Shown here in pieces: positions 34,952-43,550 of a DNA stretch of 64,000 bases. The notes under the pieces were generated by a model that saw only the letters and a list, made by a program, of their open reading frames with translations, searched no databases and had not been told where the DNA came from. The position numbers and the translations under genes are program-made. The first letter of the stretch is position 1, and every line of letters begins with the position of its first letter. This stretch comes from Polyangiaceae bacterium (GTDB taxonomy: Bacteria; Myxococcota_A; Polyangia; Polyangiales; Polyangiaceae): positions 62,001 through 126,000 of the forward strand of contig JABSRN010000049.1 in the NCBI GenBank assembly GCA_013214025.1, read 5' to 3'.

Positions 34952-37594
34952 GTGAGCCTCGCGAAGGTGCCGGAAAGATACGGCCCGTACAGCGTCATCG
35001 AGGAGTACGAGAACGGACCGGTATTTCGTAGTCTGCGGATCAAGAGCCATGGCGTAGAGGGCTTCGAAAAGCGCTTGGTGGTCAAAGAGCTGCAGCCGCG
35101 CTACGGCGAATTCCAGAAAGCGCGCGACTATTTTGTCGAGCAAGGCCGCAGCGCGGTCCGTTTGCGTCACCGGAATTTGGTGTCGACCTTCGATGTGGGC
35201 ACGCTGGCCCCGGAATATCCTGAGCGGGTTTTCGTGGTGCAGGAGCACATCAGCGGCGTGTGCCTCGCGGATTGGCTCGACGCCCTGGATGCGAAGGGCG
35301 AGCGGTTTCCCTTGGAGCTCGCGCTGTACCTCATCGCAGAACTCGCCCGCGGGCTCGATAGTGCTCACCGACTTCGGGACGACAATTTACGGCCGGATGC
35401 TGCCACCCACCGCTGGCTGACGGCCGCGGATGTTTGGCTCACTCGCGATGGCGAAGTGAAGTTGGCGGATTTTGGCCTGACGTCGACGGCCTTGATTCGC
35501 AGCGCGAGTGTTGACGAGTTGCCGCTTGCCATGGCACGGGACATTGCCTCGCTGAGTCCCGAGCAACTCTGCGGGAAGCCTTTTGGCCCCTGGAGCGATA
35601 TCTTCGGTTTGGGGGTGTTGAGCTACGAGCTACTCAGCGGTGTTTCGCCGTTCCTGGAGGGGAGTCCCGCGGAAACGGCGGCGCGGGTAGTGGAAGGCGG
35701 AGCGCGACCCCTGCAGACTGTTCAAGCGCTGCCGGAGGACATTGGCTTGCTGATTGATGGTTGCCTCAGCGCGTCCGTCGAGAATCGTCCTCGGGAAGCG
35801 GCGCTGATCTATGAAGGCATATCCTCGTCTGCGCGGCGAGCGGGCCTTCGGGGAGGGCAGTTCGCCCTGGCGAAATTTATTCGGGATTCCTACGACACCT
35901 CCTCGGCGCCTCCCCCGTTGGCGTCGGCGCTGGATCGGGACGCCAGTCTGCGGCCGTCCTTGCCCGTAAACGTGCCGGAAGTGGATTTGTTGGGCGCTAG
36001 CGGCGTCGTAGCTGGAACTCATTGCGACGGAGCTCTGCTCGCGGTGACTGGCTGTCCCGGGCAAGACTGGGATCGCGAGGCTGCGGGCGTTTTGCTTGAG
36101 CGCTGGGGCGGGATCCGCATCGATGTCCCATCCGGCGCCTTGCTGGGCTGGTTCGGAACAGGCGCCGGCGGGAATGCGGAGGCCGCGGTTCGTGCTGGCC
36201 TGGGACTACTACGAGTGCTGGCAGACGGTGGCTCCCCCAGCGTTGGCATTGATTGCGGGCAGCTATCGATTTCTGGGGGCCGGCCTGTTTCCGATGCCAA
36301 GCTTGCCCGGCTCAGCGAGTCGGCCGAAGCCCTCGCTGGGCGGTCGGAGTCGGCGCTGATGGTGAGTACAGCTGTGGCGGGACCACTGCGCTCCTTCTAC
36401 GATCTCAGCAGAGAGGGGTCTGAAGCTCCCAAGAGTTGGCGCGTTGGCGATCCCCGCTGCTCTTCGGCAGAGTCTCGATTTGTCGGACGTCGCGCCGAGT
36501 TCAAAGCCATCAGTGAATGTCTGTCGCGCGCCTCTAGACGAAAGCTTCAGGTGGTCGCGGTGGTGGCGGGGGTGGGCATGGGAAAATCGCGGCTGCTCGC
36601 TGAGGCGGGGCGTCGCATGAAACGCGCTCAGCTCGATGTGGGTTACTACGTAGCGGGCTGTGCAAAGCTGGACCAGCGGCCCTACGCGGCCATCGCGGCC
36701 ATGTTGGGCCAACTGTGTGGAATGCAACCCACTGATTCCCTCGAGCGAGTGGCAAGTGTCGAGCCCAGGTTGCGGACGCTGGGCTTGGAGAGTTCCCAAA
36801 TCACGACAGCGTTGGATCTCCTGCGGGGTACGGCGGATCTCACAGCCGTGGCCGTAGGGGCTGCGTTCACGGAGATCCTGCGGAGCCTCAGCAAGGATCG
36901 GTTGCATGTGCTGTTCTGGGATGACGCTGACGAGCTCGACCGGGAGAGCTTGGCGTTGCTCTCGGTGATCAGCGGCGAGCTGAGCGGATCTCGATTGGTC
37001 CTTGGCTTTGCCGCGGTTACAGCCCTCGCCACAGAAATGGGCGCGCTGCCCATCTTGATACCTCTCCTTGAGCCCAAGTTTGCCGAAGAGCTCTGCCGGG
37101 CCCGGCTGGGAGCGGCCGCGTCGGCAGCCCCGGGCGTAGCTGTCGTGATGTCAGCGGCGGACGGAAACCCGGCTCACCTCGAAGTCGCGAGCGATCTGTG
37201 GCTCGAGCTGCGTGCTGGATCGGCGTCGGTGACCCGTCCGGATATACTCCAAGGGACTGTGGAAGAGCTGATGCTCGAACGGCTCAGCAGATTGGGCGCC
37301 GCGGTGTCGGATTTGGCGCTCGCTGTCGCGGCCTTGGGATCTCCGGTCGACGTGGCCGTCGCGGCACAACTGCTGGGTGTGACGGTGTCGGAGCTTCACC
37401 AGCACGGTGGCGCGCTAGAGGCCGCGGGTTTGGCTCGCCGCAATCCACCGACGAGCATCAGTCTCAGTTCCGGTCTATCGCGAGCGCTCCGTGCGGCGGG
37501 CTCCCCGCGACTGACCCTGTTGCGAGATCGTTCCGGAGAGGCGCATACCGTCGTGTATGGGCGACTCAGTCGCTTTGACCGAAGCCAGCCATGA
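34952..37594 (+). CDS. pseudokinase fused to an AAA-type ATPase
   Basis: 880 residues from a GTG. Residues 10-300 follow the Hanks-kinase fold (VVK at 43-45, DFG 173-175, SPEQ 202-205, SDIFGLGVL). The glycine loop is missing and the catalytic loop reads HRW at 153-155 instead of HRD, with the metal Asn160 replaced by Asp. Phosphotransfer is therefore unlikely. Residues about 345-490 resemble a degenerate cyclase-type domain. An ATPase follows (FVGRRAE 510-516, Walker A GVGMGKS 540-546, Walker B around VLFWDDAD 653-660). It ends in a helical region. It lies 77 bases after dnaK. Confidence 0.88.
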   Translation: MSLAKVPERYGPYSVIEEYENGPVFRSLRIKSHGVEGFEKRLVVKELQPRYGEFQKARDYFVEQGRSAVRLRHRNLVSTFDVGTLAPEYPERVFVVQEHISGVCLADWLDALDAKGERFPLELALYLIAELARGLDSAHRLRDDNLRPDAATHRWLTAADVWLTRDGEVKLADFGLTSTALIRSASVDELPLAMARDIASLSPEQLCGKPFGPWSDIFGLGVLSYELLSGVSPFLEGSPAETAARVVEGGARPLQTVQALPEDIGLLIDGCLSASVENRPREAALIYEGISSSARRAGLRGGQFALAKFIRDSYDTSSAPPPLASALDRDASLRPSLPVNVPEVDLLGASGVVAGTHCDGALLAVTGCPGQDWDREAAGVLLERWGGIRIDVPSGALLGWFGTGAGGNAEAAVRAGLGLLRVLADGGSPSVGIDCGQLSISGGRPVSDAKLARLSESAEALAGRSESALMVSTAVAGPLRSFYDLSREGSEAPKSWRVGDPRCSSAESRFVGRRAEFKAISECLSRASRRKLQVVAVVAGVGMGKSRLLAEAGRRMKRAQLDVGYYVAGCAKLDQRPYAAIAAMLGQLCGMQPTDSLERVASVEPRLRTLGLESSQITTALDLLRGTADLTAVAVGAAFTEILRSLSKDRLHVLFWDDADELDRESLALLSVISGELSGSRLVLGFAAVTALATEMGALPILIPLLEPKFAEELCRARLGAAASAAPGVAVVMSAADGNPAHLEVASDLWLELRAGSASVTRPDILQGTVEELMLERLSRLGAAVSDLALAVAALGSPVDVAVAAQLLGVTVSELHQHGGALEAAGLARRNPPTSISLSSGLSRALRAAGSPRLTLLRDRSGEAHTVVYGRLSRFDRSQP

Positions 37595-37644
37595 GTTCCG
37601 GCGGCTTGAGGCGCAGCTAAATGTGGGTACACTCCGCAGGTGCA

Positions 37645-37657
37645 CCTACACTGTAGG
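37645..37657. repeat. short palindrome after the pseudokinase gene
   Basis: CCTACA-C-TGTAGG, a perfect 6-bp inverted repeat with one central base, in the gap after the pseudokinase stop. A related CCTACAC is found at 37946-37952. It may be an operator; the evidence is only the symmetry. Confidence 0.3.
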
Positions 37658-37712
37658 CAGACCGTGGCTGGAGCGATGCCGTGGCTCGACGGGTGTCCGC
37701 CGAACACAGCGA

Positions 37713-37922
37713 TCAGGCGGAGGCGGATTCCGGGGCGGGGCCGACGATAGCGTCGCCACTCACCTTGGCGAGGGCCGGGCCATTGCTCATCCACAGAGAG
37801 ATTGTTGTGGTGCGCGCAGGGAAACTCGTATCGATCCGTAGGATCCTTCCCTGACGGCCATCATCGAGGAGCACCATCTGCCCGGTAGTCATCAAATGCT
37901 GTAGCTTCCCCCGTCTTGCCAT
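37713..37922 (-). CDS. possible small protein downstream of dnaA
   Basis: A 69-residue frame starting at the ATG ending at 37922 (MARRGKLQHLMTTG). It is compact, with a balanced composition and beta-strand character (VLLDDGRQGRILRID). A TATACT lies 7 bases upstream of the ATG and could serve as a -10 box for a nearly leaderless message. It lies in a 583-base gap between the pseudokinase and dnaA and is not recognised as any family. It could be spurious. Confidence 0.35.
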   Translation of the reverse strand: MARRGKLQHLMTTGQMVLLDDGRQGRILRIDTSFPARTTTISLWMSNGPALAKVSGDAIVGPAPESASA

Positions 37923-38060
37923 GACGTTGAGTATAGGCCCATTGCCTACACTCGCCAGTTTTGGGAGGTGCATCGCCCCCGACGAACCCGGTTGAGTCCG
38001 AATGGAAAAGGCCAACGATATGGAATCGTTCTGTAAGTTGCGATTACATCTACTGAACAC

Positions 38061-38109
38061 AGGGCTTGTTCAGCAGAGGGCCCTTGCGGTCAACTGCTGA
38101 ACAAGCCCT
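38061..38109. repeat. 16-bp perfect inverted repeat downstream of dnaA
   Basis: Arms AGGGCTTGTTCAGCAG at 38061-38076 and CTGCTGAACAAGCCCT at 38094-38109, with a 17-base spacer. Neither side has a T-run, so it is not a standard intrinsic terminator. It lies about 70 bases after the dnaA stop on the minus strand. Confidence 0.75.
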
Positions 38110-38133
38110 CGTGCGCTGACAAGCGGCCTTGTG

Positions 38134-38168
38134 ACCGACAGTGGTTCGGGCGCCGGAGCACTGTCGGT
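38134..38168. repeat. 10-bp perfect inverted repeat at the dnaA 3' end
   Basis: Arms ACCGACAGTG at 38134-38143 and CACTGTCGGT at 38159-38168, with a 15-base spacer, starting 9 bases beyond the dnaA stop. It may act as a transcript-end hairpin for dnaA. A smaller ACAAG...CTTGT palindrome lies between it and the 16-bp repeat. Confidence 0.65.
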
Positions 38169-38177
38169 GAGCCTCGT

Positions 38178-39698
38178 CTAGAGAGCTAGCTGCTGTTCTA
38201 AAGCGGCCAGGTGAGCCGTGACTTCCGGGTCCATGGCTTTCAGGCTCTCAACGCGCCTCACGGCGCTCATCACTGTGGTGTGATCGCGATTTCCGAAGGC
38301 CCGCCCGAGTTCCGGGAAGCTACAGCTCAAGCGTTTCCGGCAGAGATACATCGCTACCTGACGAGCGAAGGCGACACTGCGGTGTCTGTCCTTACTCAGT
38401 AGTTCGGCGTTGGTGAGCTTGAAGTGGCTGCACACTGCTTTCTGGATCTCTTCGACACTGACCACCTTGGCGCGTTGGGGAGCTGCCTGCCGTAGCTCGT
38501 GGCTGGCGAAATCGTAGGTGATGGCTTGGCCGGTTAGCGAGGACTTCGCCGCGAGGCGTATCAAGGCGCCTTCGAGCTCTCGCACGTTGCTGTGAACCGT
38601 CTGGGCCAGCAGCACCGCTACATCGTCGTCCAAATTGATGCCCTCGAGAGCAGCCTTCTTGCGGACGATCGCGACCCGGGTCTCAAGCGCTGGTGCCTGG
38701 ACGTCAGCCACGAGGCCGGACGCAAATCGAGAGATCAAGCGATCCGGCATGCGCTGGAGCTCGTGCGGGTACTTGTCACTAGACACAACGATGGACTTGT
38801 CCGCGTCGTGCATCGCATTGAACGTATGGAAGAACTCTTCCTGGGTCTGTTCGCGGCCCGCGAGAAACTGAATATCATCCAGCAGGAGGAGATCACAGCG
38901 GTCGCGGTAGCGCCGACGGAACTCGTCCATTTTGTGATGCTGGAGCGCCTCGATGAATTCGTTGGTGAACCGTTCGGCTGATACATAGAGGATCATTGCA
39001 TCGGGCCGGGCAGCCTTTACCTGGTGCGCGATGGAGTGCATCAAGTGGGTCTTGCCCAAGCCGGTCCCCCCGCAAATGAACAGCGGATTGTATCGAGGGC
39101 CGCCACCCCCAGCCGACGCGATAGACGCGGCGTGGGCCAGGGCGTTGGACGGTCCCACAACAAAGTTGGGGAAGGTGTGCATTGGGTTGATGGGATCGCC
39201 GAGCGCAGCCCCAGAGCGGGGCATGGCTCGGGGGCGCGACGAAGGAGCCGATCGCGATCCGGGGTATGAGGACGGATTGGACCGCGAAGGAGGAGCTTCA
39301 GAAATGCTCGCCGCGCCCACTGCCGGACGCTCTTCGCGTTCGATCGTGCCGCTGCCTCCGGCGCTGGCCTCAGGCGGAGCACTGGCACTAGGCGCCGCCA
39401 CCGGCGTCTCCAGCTTCGCGCTGATGCTCCAGGCCACTTGAATGGCCTCCACGGCCTCATTCCCTGCGGCTGATAAGCTTTGTCGCAGGCCGTCCGTTAG
39501 AGCCGGGACGAAGTGACTCTTGACCCAATCCCGAACGAACTCGTCTCGGGCAGTGAGTCTGAGGGTGAGGGATCCGCCCTCGCCCTCAGTCAGCCCGCCG
39601 AACTCAACGCTGCAGAACCACTGGTCAAATGAGGCTGGAGACCGATCTCGCGTGTAGGCGATGGCGTCGGCCCAGAGTTTAGAATCTTCTAACGGCAT
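38178..39698 (-). CDS. dnaA: chromosomal replication initiator DnaA
   Basis: 506 residues from the ATG ending at 39698; a TTG ending at 39719 would add 7. Domain I is residues 1 to about 90. Domain II is a long Pro/Ser/Ala-rich linker (about 97-165). Domain III is the AAA+ core with Walker A CGGTGLGKTH (209-218), Walker B LLLLDDIQF and the VRELEGALIRL segment. Domain IV ends with the DNA-binding signature AFGNRDHTTVMSAVRRV. A perfect DnaA box lies about 50 bases upstream, which is consistent with autoregulation and a nearby origin. Confidence 0.97.
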   Translation of the reverse strand: MPLEDSKLWADAIAYTRDRSPASFDQWFCSVEFGGLTEGEGGSLTLRLTARDEFVRDWVKSHFVPALTDGLRQSLSAAGNEAVEAIQVAWSISAKLETPVAAPSASAPPEASAGGSGTIEREERPAVGAASISEAPPSRSNPSSYPGSRSAPSSRPRAMPRSGAALGDPINPMHTFPNFVVGPSNALAHAASIASAGGGGPRYNPLFICGGTGLGKTHLMHSIAHQVKAARPDAMILYVSAERFTNEFIEALQHHKMDEFRRRYRDRCDLLLLDDIQFLAGREQTQEEFFHTFNAMHDADKSIVVSSDKYPHELQRMPDRLISRFASGLVADVQAPALETRVAIVRKKAALEGINLDDDVAVLLAQTVHSNVRELEGALIRLAAKSSLTGQAITYDFASHELRQAAPQRAKVVSVEEIQKAVCSHFKLTNAELLSKDRHRSVAFARQVAMYLCRKRLSCSFPELGRAFGNRDHTTVMSAVRRVESLKAMDPEVTAHLAALEQQLAL

Positions 39699-39748
39699 AT
39701 TGTTCGGAGCGGATGGCAAAACGACAAACGGAACAGGGGCTCAACAAC

Positions 39749-39757
39749 TTATCCACA
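39749..39757 (+). promoter_or_regulatory. DnaA box
   Basis: TTATCCACA, identical to the E. coli consensus R-type box, about 50 bases upstream of the dnaA start codon. It may serve in origin function, dnaA autoregulation, or both. Confidence 0.7.
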
Positions 39758-40208
39758 GGGTGTGGACGTTCGCCCCCAACGATTTGAAACGACGGGGAGA
39801 GAAGTTGAGCAACGGAGCCAGGTCTAGAGGGGTGGGGTCGTGATTAGGAAAGTGCGTATGGGGTCCGCGAAGGGTCGGCAAGAAAGCGGTCGGCCGGTGA
39901 GCAGCGGCGGTCGGCGAAAAAGCGAGGACAAAACGAATGGCTGAAGGGTCGGGGAGTCGGGTTCAGGCTGGCGGGTCAGGAGCCGTGTCGTTTAGAAACG
40001 TCAGTCAAGCACCCGGAAACTGCGCGTGCTCCGCATGTCCGCGGTTCCACCCATCATCCACTTTCGCCAGGCACAGATAGCTGTGCTGCTCCTCTCCCTC
40101 TGATGTGCCGACGTTGCCTAGCAGGCGGTCGGTTTTGTGTTGTCCCGAGCCACTGACTCGAAGACCGTATTTGTTACCTACTGAATTTAGAACGTTCTGA
40201 GAACTGCG

Positions 40209-40240
40209 ACGTGCTGAAAAAGTGACGTACTGAAAAAGTG
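40209..40240 (+). repeat. 16-bp tandem duplication
   Basis: ACGTGCTGAAAAAGTG (40209-40224) followed directly by ACGTACTGAAAAAGTG (40225-40240), with one mismatch. It lies in the gap upstream of dnaA and could be an origin-associated repeat. Confidence 0.7.
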
Positions 40241-40275
40241 ATCGGGTAACGCGGGCCGATTGAAGATTGGCGACC

Positions 40276-40313
40276 GTTGCGGCTGTGCGTTGCGGCTGTG
40301 CGTTGCGGCTGTG
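40276..40313 (+). repeat. 13-bp direct repeat, three copies
   Basis: GTTGCGGCTGTGC occurs at 40276-40288, 40289-40301 and 40302-40313 (the last copy lacks the final base). The spacing is exact and head to tail, like a small iteron array, within the candidate oriC gap. Confidence 0.75.
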
Positions 40314-41077
40314 TTGAAGCAGATTCGGCGCGAATAAACCTTCGGATGCTGGCGAGTAATAAGTTGCTGACTTTGGCCGGTAGGACTTAAGTGCAGAGGT
40401 CTCCAAAAGGAACTGCGCTCAAGGAAGCCGAGCTAGCATCGGTTGTTCAGGGAGTTCAATGCCTTAATGAGTTTGGGCGCTGAACGCGCAGAAAAACCGA
40501 TGATCTTTTTCTCCCCTTGGGAAGGCCCATGGCCATTCTCACGACGACGTGATCGAACGCCCGCGAACACCACGATAGAACGTGTACGAGCGTGCAAAGC
40601 GCGCATCCTGCAGTCACAAACAAGCTAGCGCGCGTGGGCTTTTCATTCGTCAAGGCACCATCATAAAAAACACAAAGGCGCGCGCAGTGTGTTCAGGATC
40701 CGAACTGTTTTCATTCAGTCGGTGTCGGGTTCCTGTTGATCGGTGGCGTGGATGATGGAAGGGCAGAGCCACGAATTAATTTCAAATTCACACTTGCGAT
40801 TTGCTGCGCACCTGCGCCGCGATCGCGGCGAAACATTTCGAGTTAGCGGGAGACCGTTGACCCAAGCTATGGCTTCGCTCGGAACGGGTTGGGGGCGATG
40901 GGCTTGTGCGGCGGTCTGGCTTCCGTGTCGGCGGGGAGCTCGGCTGACCCTCAAGATGGGGCTGTGGCGTCTGGGACCCGAGCCTCGCTGCTCTCTCGCC
41001 CCTGTGCGTTTTTGTTGGCCACGCTCCGTCTAACCAGGTAGCTGTGACCGCACTTCTATACGAGTCGTGAGCTGCCT

Positions 41078-42106
41078 TTGAGACAACACCGCCAACATCG
41101 GAGCCCAGACCCGCGCGGCCTGACTTCCGCGGCCCCCAGCTGGGTGTTGGCGCTGGCCGGGGTCGGGTGCGTAGCGCTGCAGCCAGCAGAGGCCGTCGCT
41201 GCGCCCAGCGAACTGCCGTCAGAATTGGGCTACAACTACGGCAAGCAGGAATCCCCGCGAGTTCTCGCCATGGGCGGCGCACTGCGCGCGCTCAGCAACT
41301 CCACAGAGGCGCTTTATGAGAACCCCGCCAACATGGCGGCAACCCGGGTTTACCACTTCGCCGGTGTGGTGCAGCTGGTACCCCAAGCGGACCGCCAGAG
41401 CTACGGGGCCACTGCCGTGGACTCGGTGGTGAGCAAGTCCCGATTAGCGGGCGGAGTCACCGGAGTGTGGAGCCAGCAAGACTCAGACGGGCTGGATCGG
41501 AAATTTCGCGATCTGCGTCTGGGATTCGCCTACCCGTTTTCGGATAATTTCATGTTTGGGGCTTCTGGTCGATACTTCACGTTGTCCCAAGAAGGCCCCC
41601 TTCGGCTCAAGGATGGAAGTTCCCACCCACTTCGGGCGGGCACGGGCTTGGTCAACACCGAGATCGTCAAGGACATCACTTTCGACGCGGGCGTCACGCT
41701 CAAACCTATTCCCGAGTTGGCCTTTGCCGTCGTAGGCAACAATCTGACGGATCCCGGACATGGTTTCTTGCCGCTGCAGTTCGGTGCCGGCATCGGTTAC
41801 GGCAACCAAGATTTTTCCTTGGAGGTCGACGCCGTCAACGATTTTACGACCTACGGCGACACCACGAGCGTGTTGATGGGCGGTGGCGAGCTACTGATCG
41901 CGGATCACTACTCGGCACGCGGTGGCTACCGCTATGACGAAGCTCTGGATGTATCGGCCGTCAGCGGTGGCATCGGCTACGTGAATCGCGAATTCTCGGT
42001 CGACCTCTCGGTGCGACGTTCCTTGGGCGAATTGGCGGCGACCTGGATTGCTTTCGGATTCAAGTACCACCTGGAGTCGACCGGGCTCACCGGTGGCGGC
42101 TATTAG
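41078..42106 (+). CDS. outer-membrane beta-barrel protein, PorV/OmpP1-like
   Basis: Up to 342 residues from a TTG (41078); the true start is uncertain. A signal-like segment ends near AEAVAAP. The mature start (PRVLAMGGALRALSNSTEALYENPANMA) carries the motif of PorV/FadL-like barrels, in which a GxGGA.. A..N..P pattern marks a surface-exposed N-terminal region. The remainder alternates polar and aromatic residues, with repeated G-x-G-Y strands, and ends in a Gly-rich Y. The substrate is unknown. It converges with the next gene. Confidence 0.75.
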   Translation: MRQHRQHRSPDPRGLTSAAPSWVLALAGVGCVALQPAEAVAAPSELPSELGYNYGKQESPRVLAMGGALRALSNSTEALYENPANMAATRVYHFAGVVQLVPQADRQSYGATAVDSVVSKSRLAGGVTGVWSQQDSDGLDRKFRDLRLGFAYPFSDNFMFGASGRYFTLSQEGPLRLKDGSSHPLRAGTGLVNTEIVKDITFDAGVTLKPIPELAFAVVGNNLTDPGHGFLPLQFGAGIGYGNQDFSLEVDAVNDFTTYGDTTSVLMGGGELLIADHYSARGGYRYDEALDVSAVSGGIGYVNREFSVDLSVRRSLGELAATWIAFGFKYHLESTGLTGGGY

Positions 42107-42123
42107 TCGTCGCTGTCACGGGG

Positions 42124-43446
42124 CTAGACTGCGGCGTGTTCCACCAGCGTCATCAGTTCACTCAGCCCTAGGCGGAGCGATGCCTGGTCGGCCACAACGT
42201 GGGGCGGGAGTTGGTTTTCACAGCGTAATTGTTCTGCGGCCGTGGGATTGCGAAACCAATCGTTGTTGTGCTCTTCGGTGAGAGTGGCATTTTGAGCGAG
42301 GGCGAGTAGCGCCCCGGCCAGTCGCTGGGGATCTTCCAGTCGCGCTCTGAAGATGACCCCAAACAAATTTGGAAGCAGTGGGTCGCCGAACGCCCGGTTG
42401 GACAATTCAAGGAAACGTTCCGCCGCTTCTTTTTCTCCGGACAAGAGCGCTTGTCGCAGCAGAACGCGCATAGCCAAGGAGCGCACATGCAACAGAACGC
42501 TGCGACTCAGGGCTCTGCGATGATCCTCGAAGCGGCTCCGATCGACGTCTAAGAAACGTTTTGCGAAGCTGGCCTGTAACGGCAATGCGCCGAATAGGAA
42601 GCCGGATTGATGCGCGCGCAGATTGTAAGGGTCACGGGCGACCACGAAGGGCTGATCGGTGGGCCCGGCGGCTCGCTCCCAAGCGTGGCCGACGGCGTAG
42701 AGTGCTCGCAAGAAGCTTGCCGGTGCGTGGGGGGCAGGCAGATTCTCAAGTTCGGGGCTCAAGCTAGCAAACAGATCCGTGTCGGCAAACCATGACGATA
42801 GACTGCGTGACGAGATCAGCGCTGGCCACACCGCGGGAGAATTGTGCCCGAGGCCGTGGCAGACGAAGGCACCGAGGTTGCGAATGCCGATGCCGTCGTA
42901 GATCGCGTCGCTTTGGCTGAGCAATTCTTCCGCAATCGCGCAGAGTTCCGAACTGGGGCTTTCGACTTCGTCGGGTCCGCTAAGCCCCATGCGCTCGGCC
43001 AATTCCTGGCGGCGTTGCCAGAGCACAATGTGGCGGAGGGTCAACGGCGCTCCCCGTTCGGCGAGGGCTTCGGCGTAGTGACCTCGTCTCGCTTCGTCCG
43101 CTACCAAGCCGCTCATGAGCGCGGCGACGCTTAGGGGATCGCCATCCAATTGCGAACTGGGCTCTGCTGTGAACCGCCGCAGCACGGCGAGCTGCCAAAT
43201 ATGGGCGCCGTTGATTCGTTGCTCGGCGAGGCGATACACCCACGCCCGGAGGCGGCCGGCAATGGGCACGTCATCGGAGAGTTCGCACAGTTCGCTGAAC
43301 GTTTGATGTCCGGTGGCCCAGCGCGTCCTTTCGAAGGGATCGCCGGAGTCTGAGGGATCACTGCGCAGCGCGGCTCGCCAGTATTGCCAGGCATCGGCGG
43401 TTTCCCGCAGGGTGCGGTCCAGCTTTAGGGGATCGACGTCGCTCAT
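42124..43446 (-). CDS. hypothetical protein, 440 residues
   Basis: Not recognised. The protein is soluble, without signal peptide or membrane helices, and is Leu/Ala-rich and largely helical (VLLHVRSLAMRVLLRQALLSG, AERFLELSNRAFG). There are His/Glu-containing stretches (CHGLGHNSPAVW, AVGHAWERA) but no clear metal-binding motif. It overlaps no neighbour and diverges from ccmE. Confidence 0.6.
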   Translation of the reverse strand: MSDVDPLKLDRTLRETADAWQYWRAALRSDPSDSGDPFERTRWATGHQTFSELCELSDDVPIAGRLRAWVYRLAEQRINGAHIWQLAVLRRFTAEPSSQLDGDPLSVAALMSGLVADEARRGHYAEALAERGAPLTLRHIVLWQRRQELAERMGLSGPDEVESPSSELCAIAEELLSQSDAIYDGIGIRNLGAFVCHGLGHNSPAVWPALISSRSLSSWFADTDLFASLSPELENLPAPHAPASFLRALYAVGHAWERAAGPTDQPFVVARDPYNLRAHQSGFLFGALPLQASFAKRFLDVDRSRFEDHRRALSRSVLLHVRSLAMRVLLRQALLSGEKEAAERFLELSNRAFGDPLLPNLFGVIFRARLEDPQRLAGALLALAQNATLTEEHNNDWFRNPTAAEQLRCENQLPPHVVADQASLRLGLSELMTLVEHAAV

Positions 43447-43550
43447 CTGTCCGAGCTACAGCACAGATTTCGACAGTCAGCTAGCCAGTACGTTGCCGGG
43501 ACTGCGGTGGCGTCTGGACCCGTGGCAAACTCGGGGTTAGGATCCCTTTC

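Larger units (their letters stand above)
39699..41077. other. candidate origin (oriC) region upstream of dnaA
   Basis: About 1.4 kb with no convincing gene. It contains one perfect DnaA box, a 16-bp tandem duplication, a triplicated 13-mer, and locally AT-richer stretches around 40180-40240 and 40620-40740. The position beside dnaA supports an origin, but only one consensus DnaA box was found by eye. The small open frames here have unconvincing composition. Confidence 0.5.

Noticed and set aside
37787-37795. TCATCCACA, a near-match to a DnaA box
   Set aside because: It has one mismatch, lies on the far side of dnaA within a possible reading frame, and is not part of a cluster.
40005-40406. 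A 133-codon minus-strand frame in the gap upstream of dnaA
   Set aside because: It spans the tandem repeats, has Ser/Gln/Asn-rich composition unlike the neighbours, and shows no motif or ribosome binding site.
40743-41033. A 96-codon plus-strand frame before the outer-membrane protein gene
   Set aside because: The translation is Trp/Arg/Cys-rich and does not resemble a protein; no ribosome binding site was seen.
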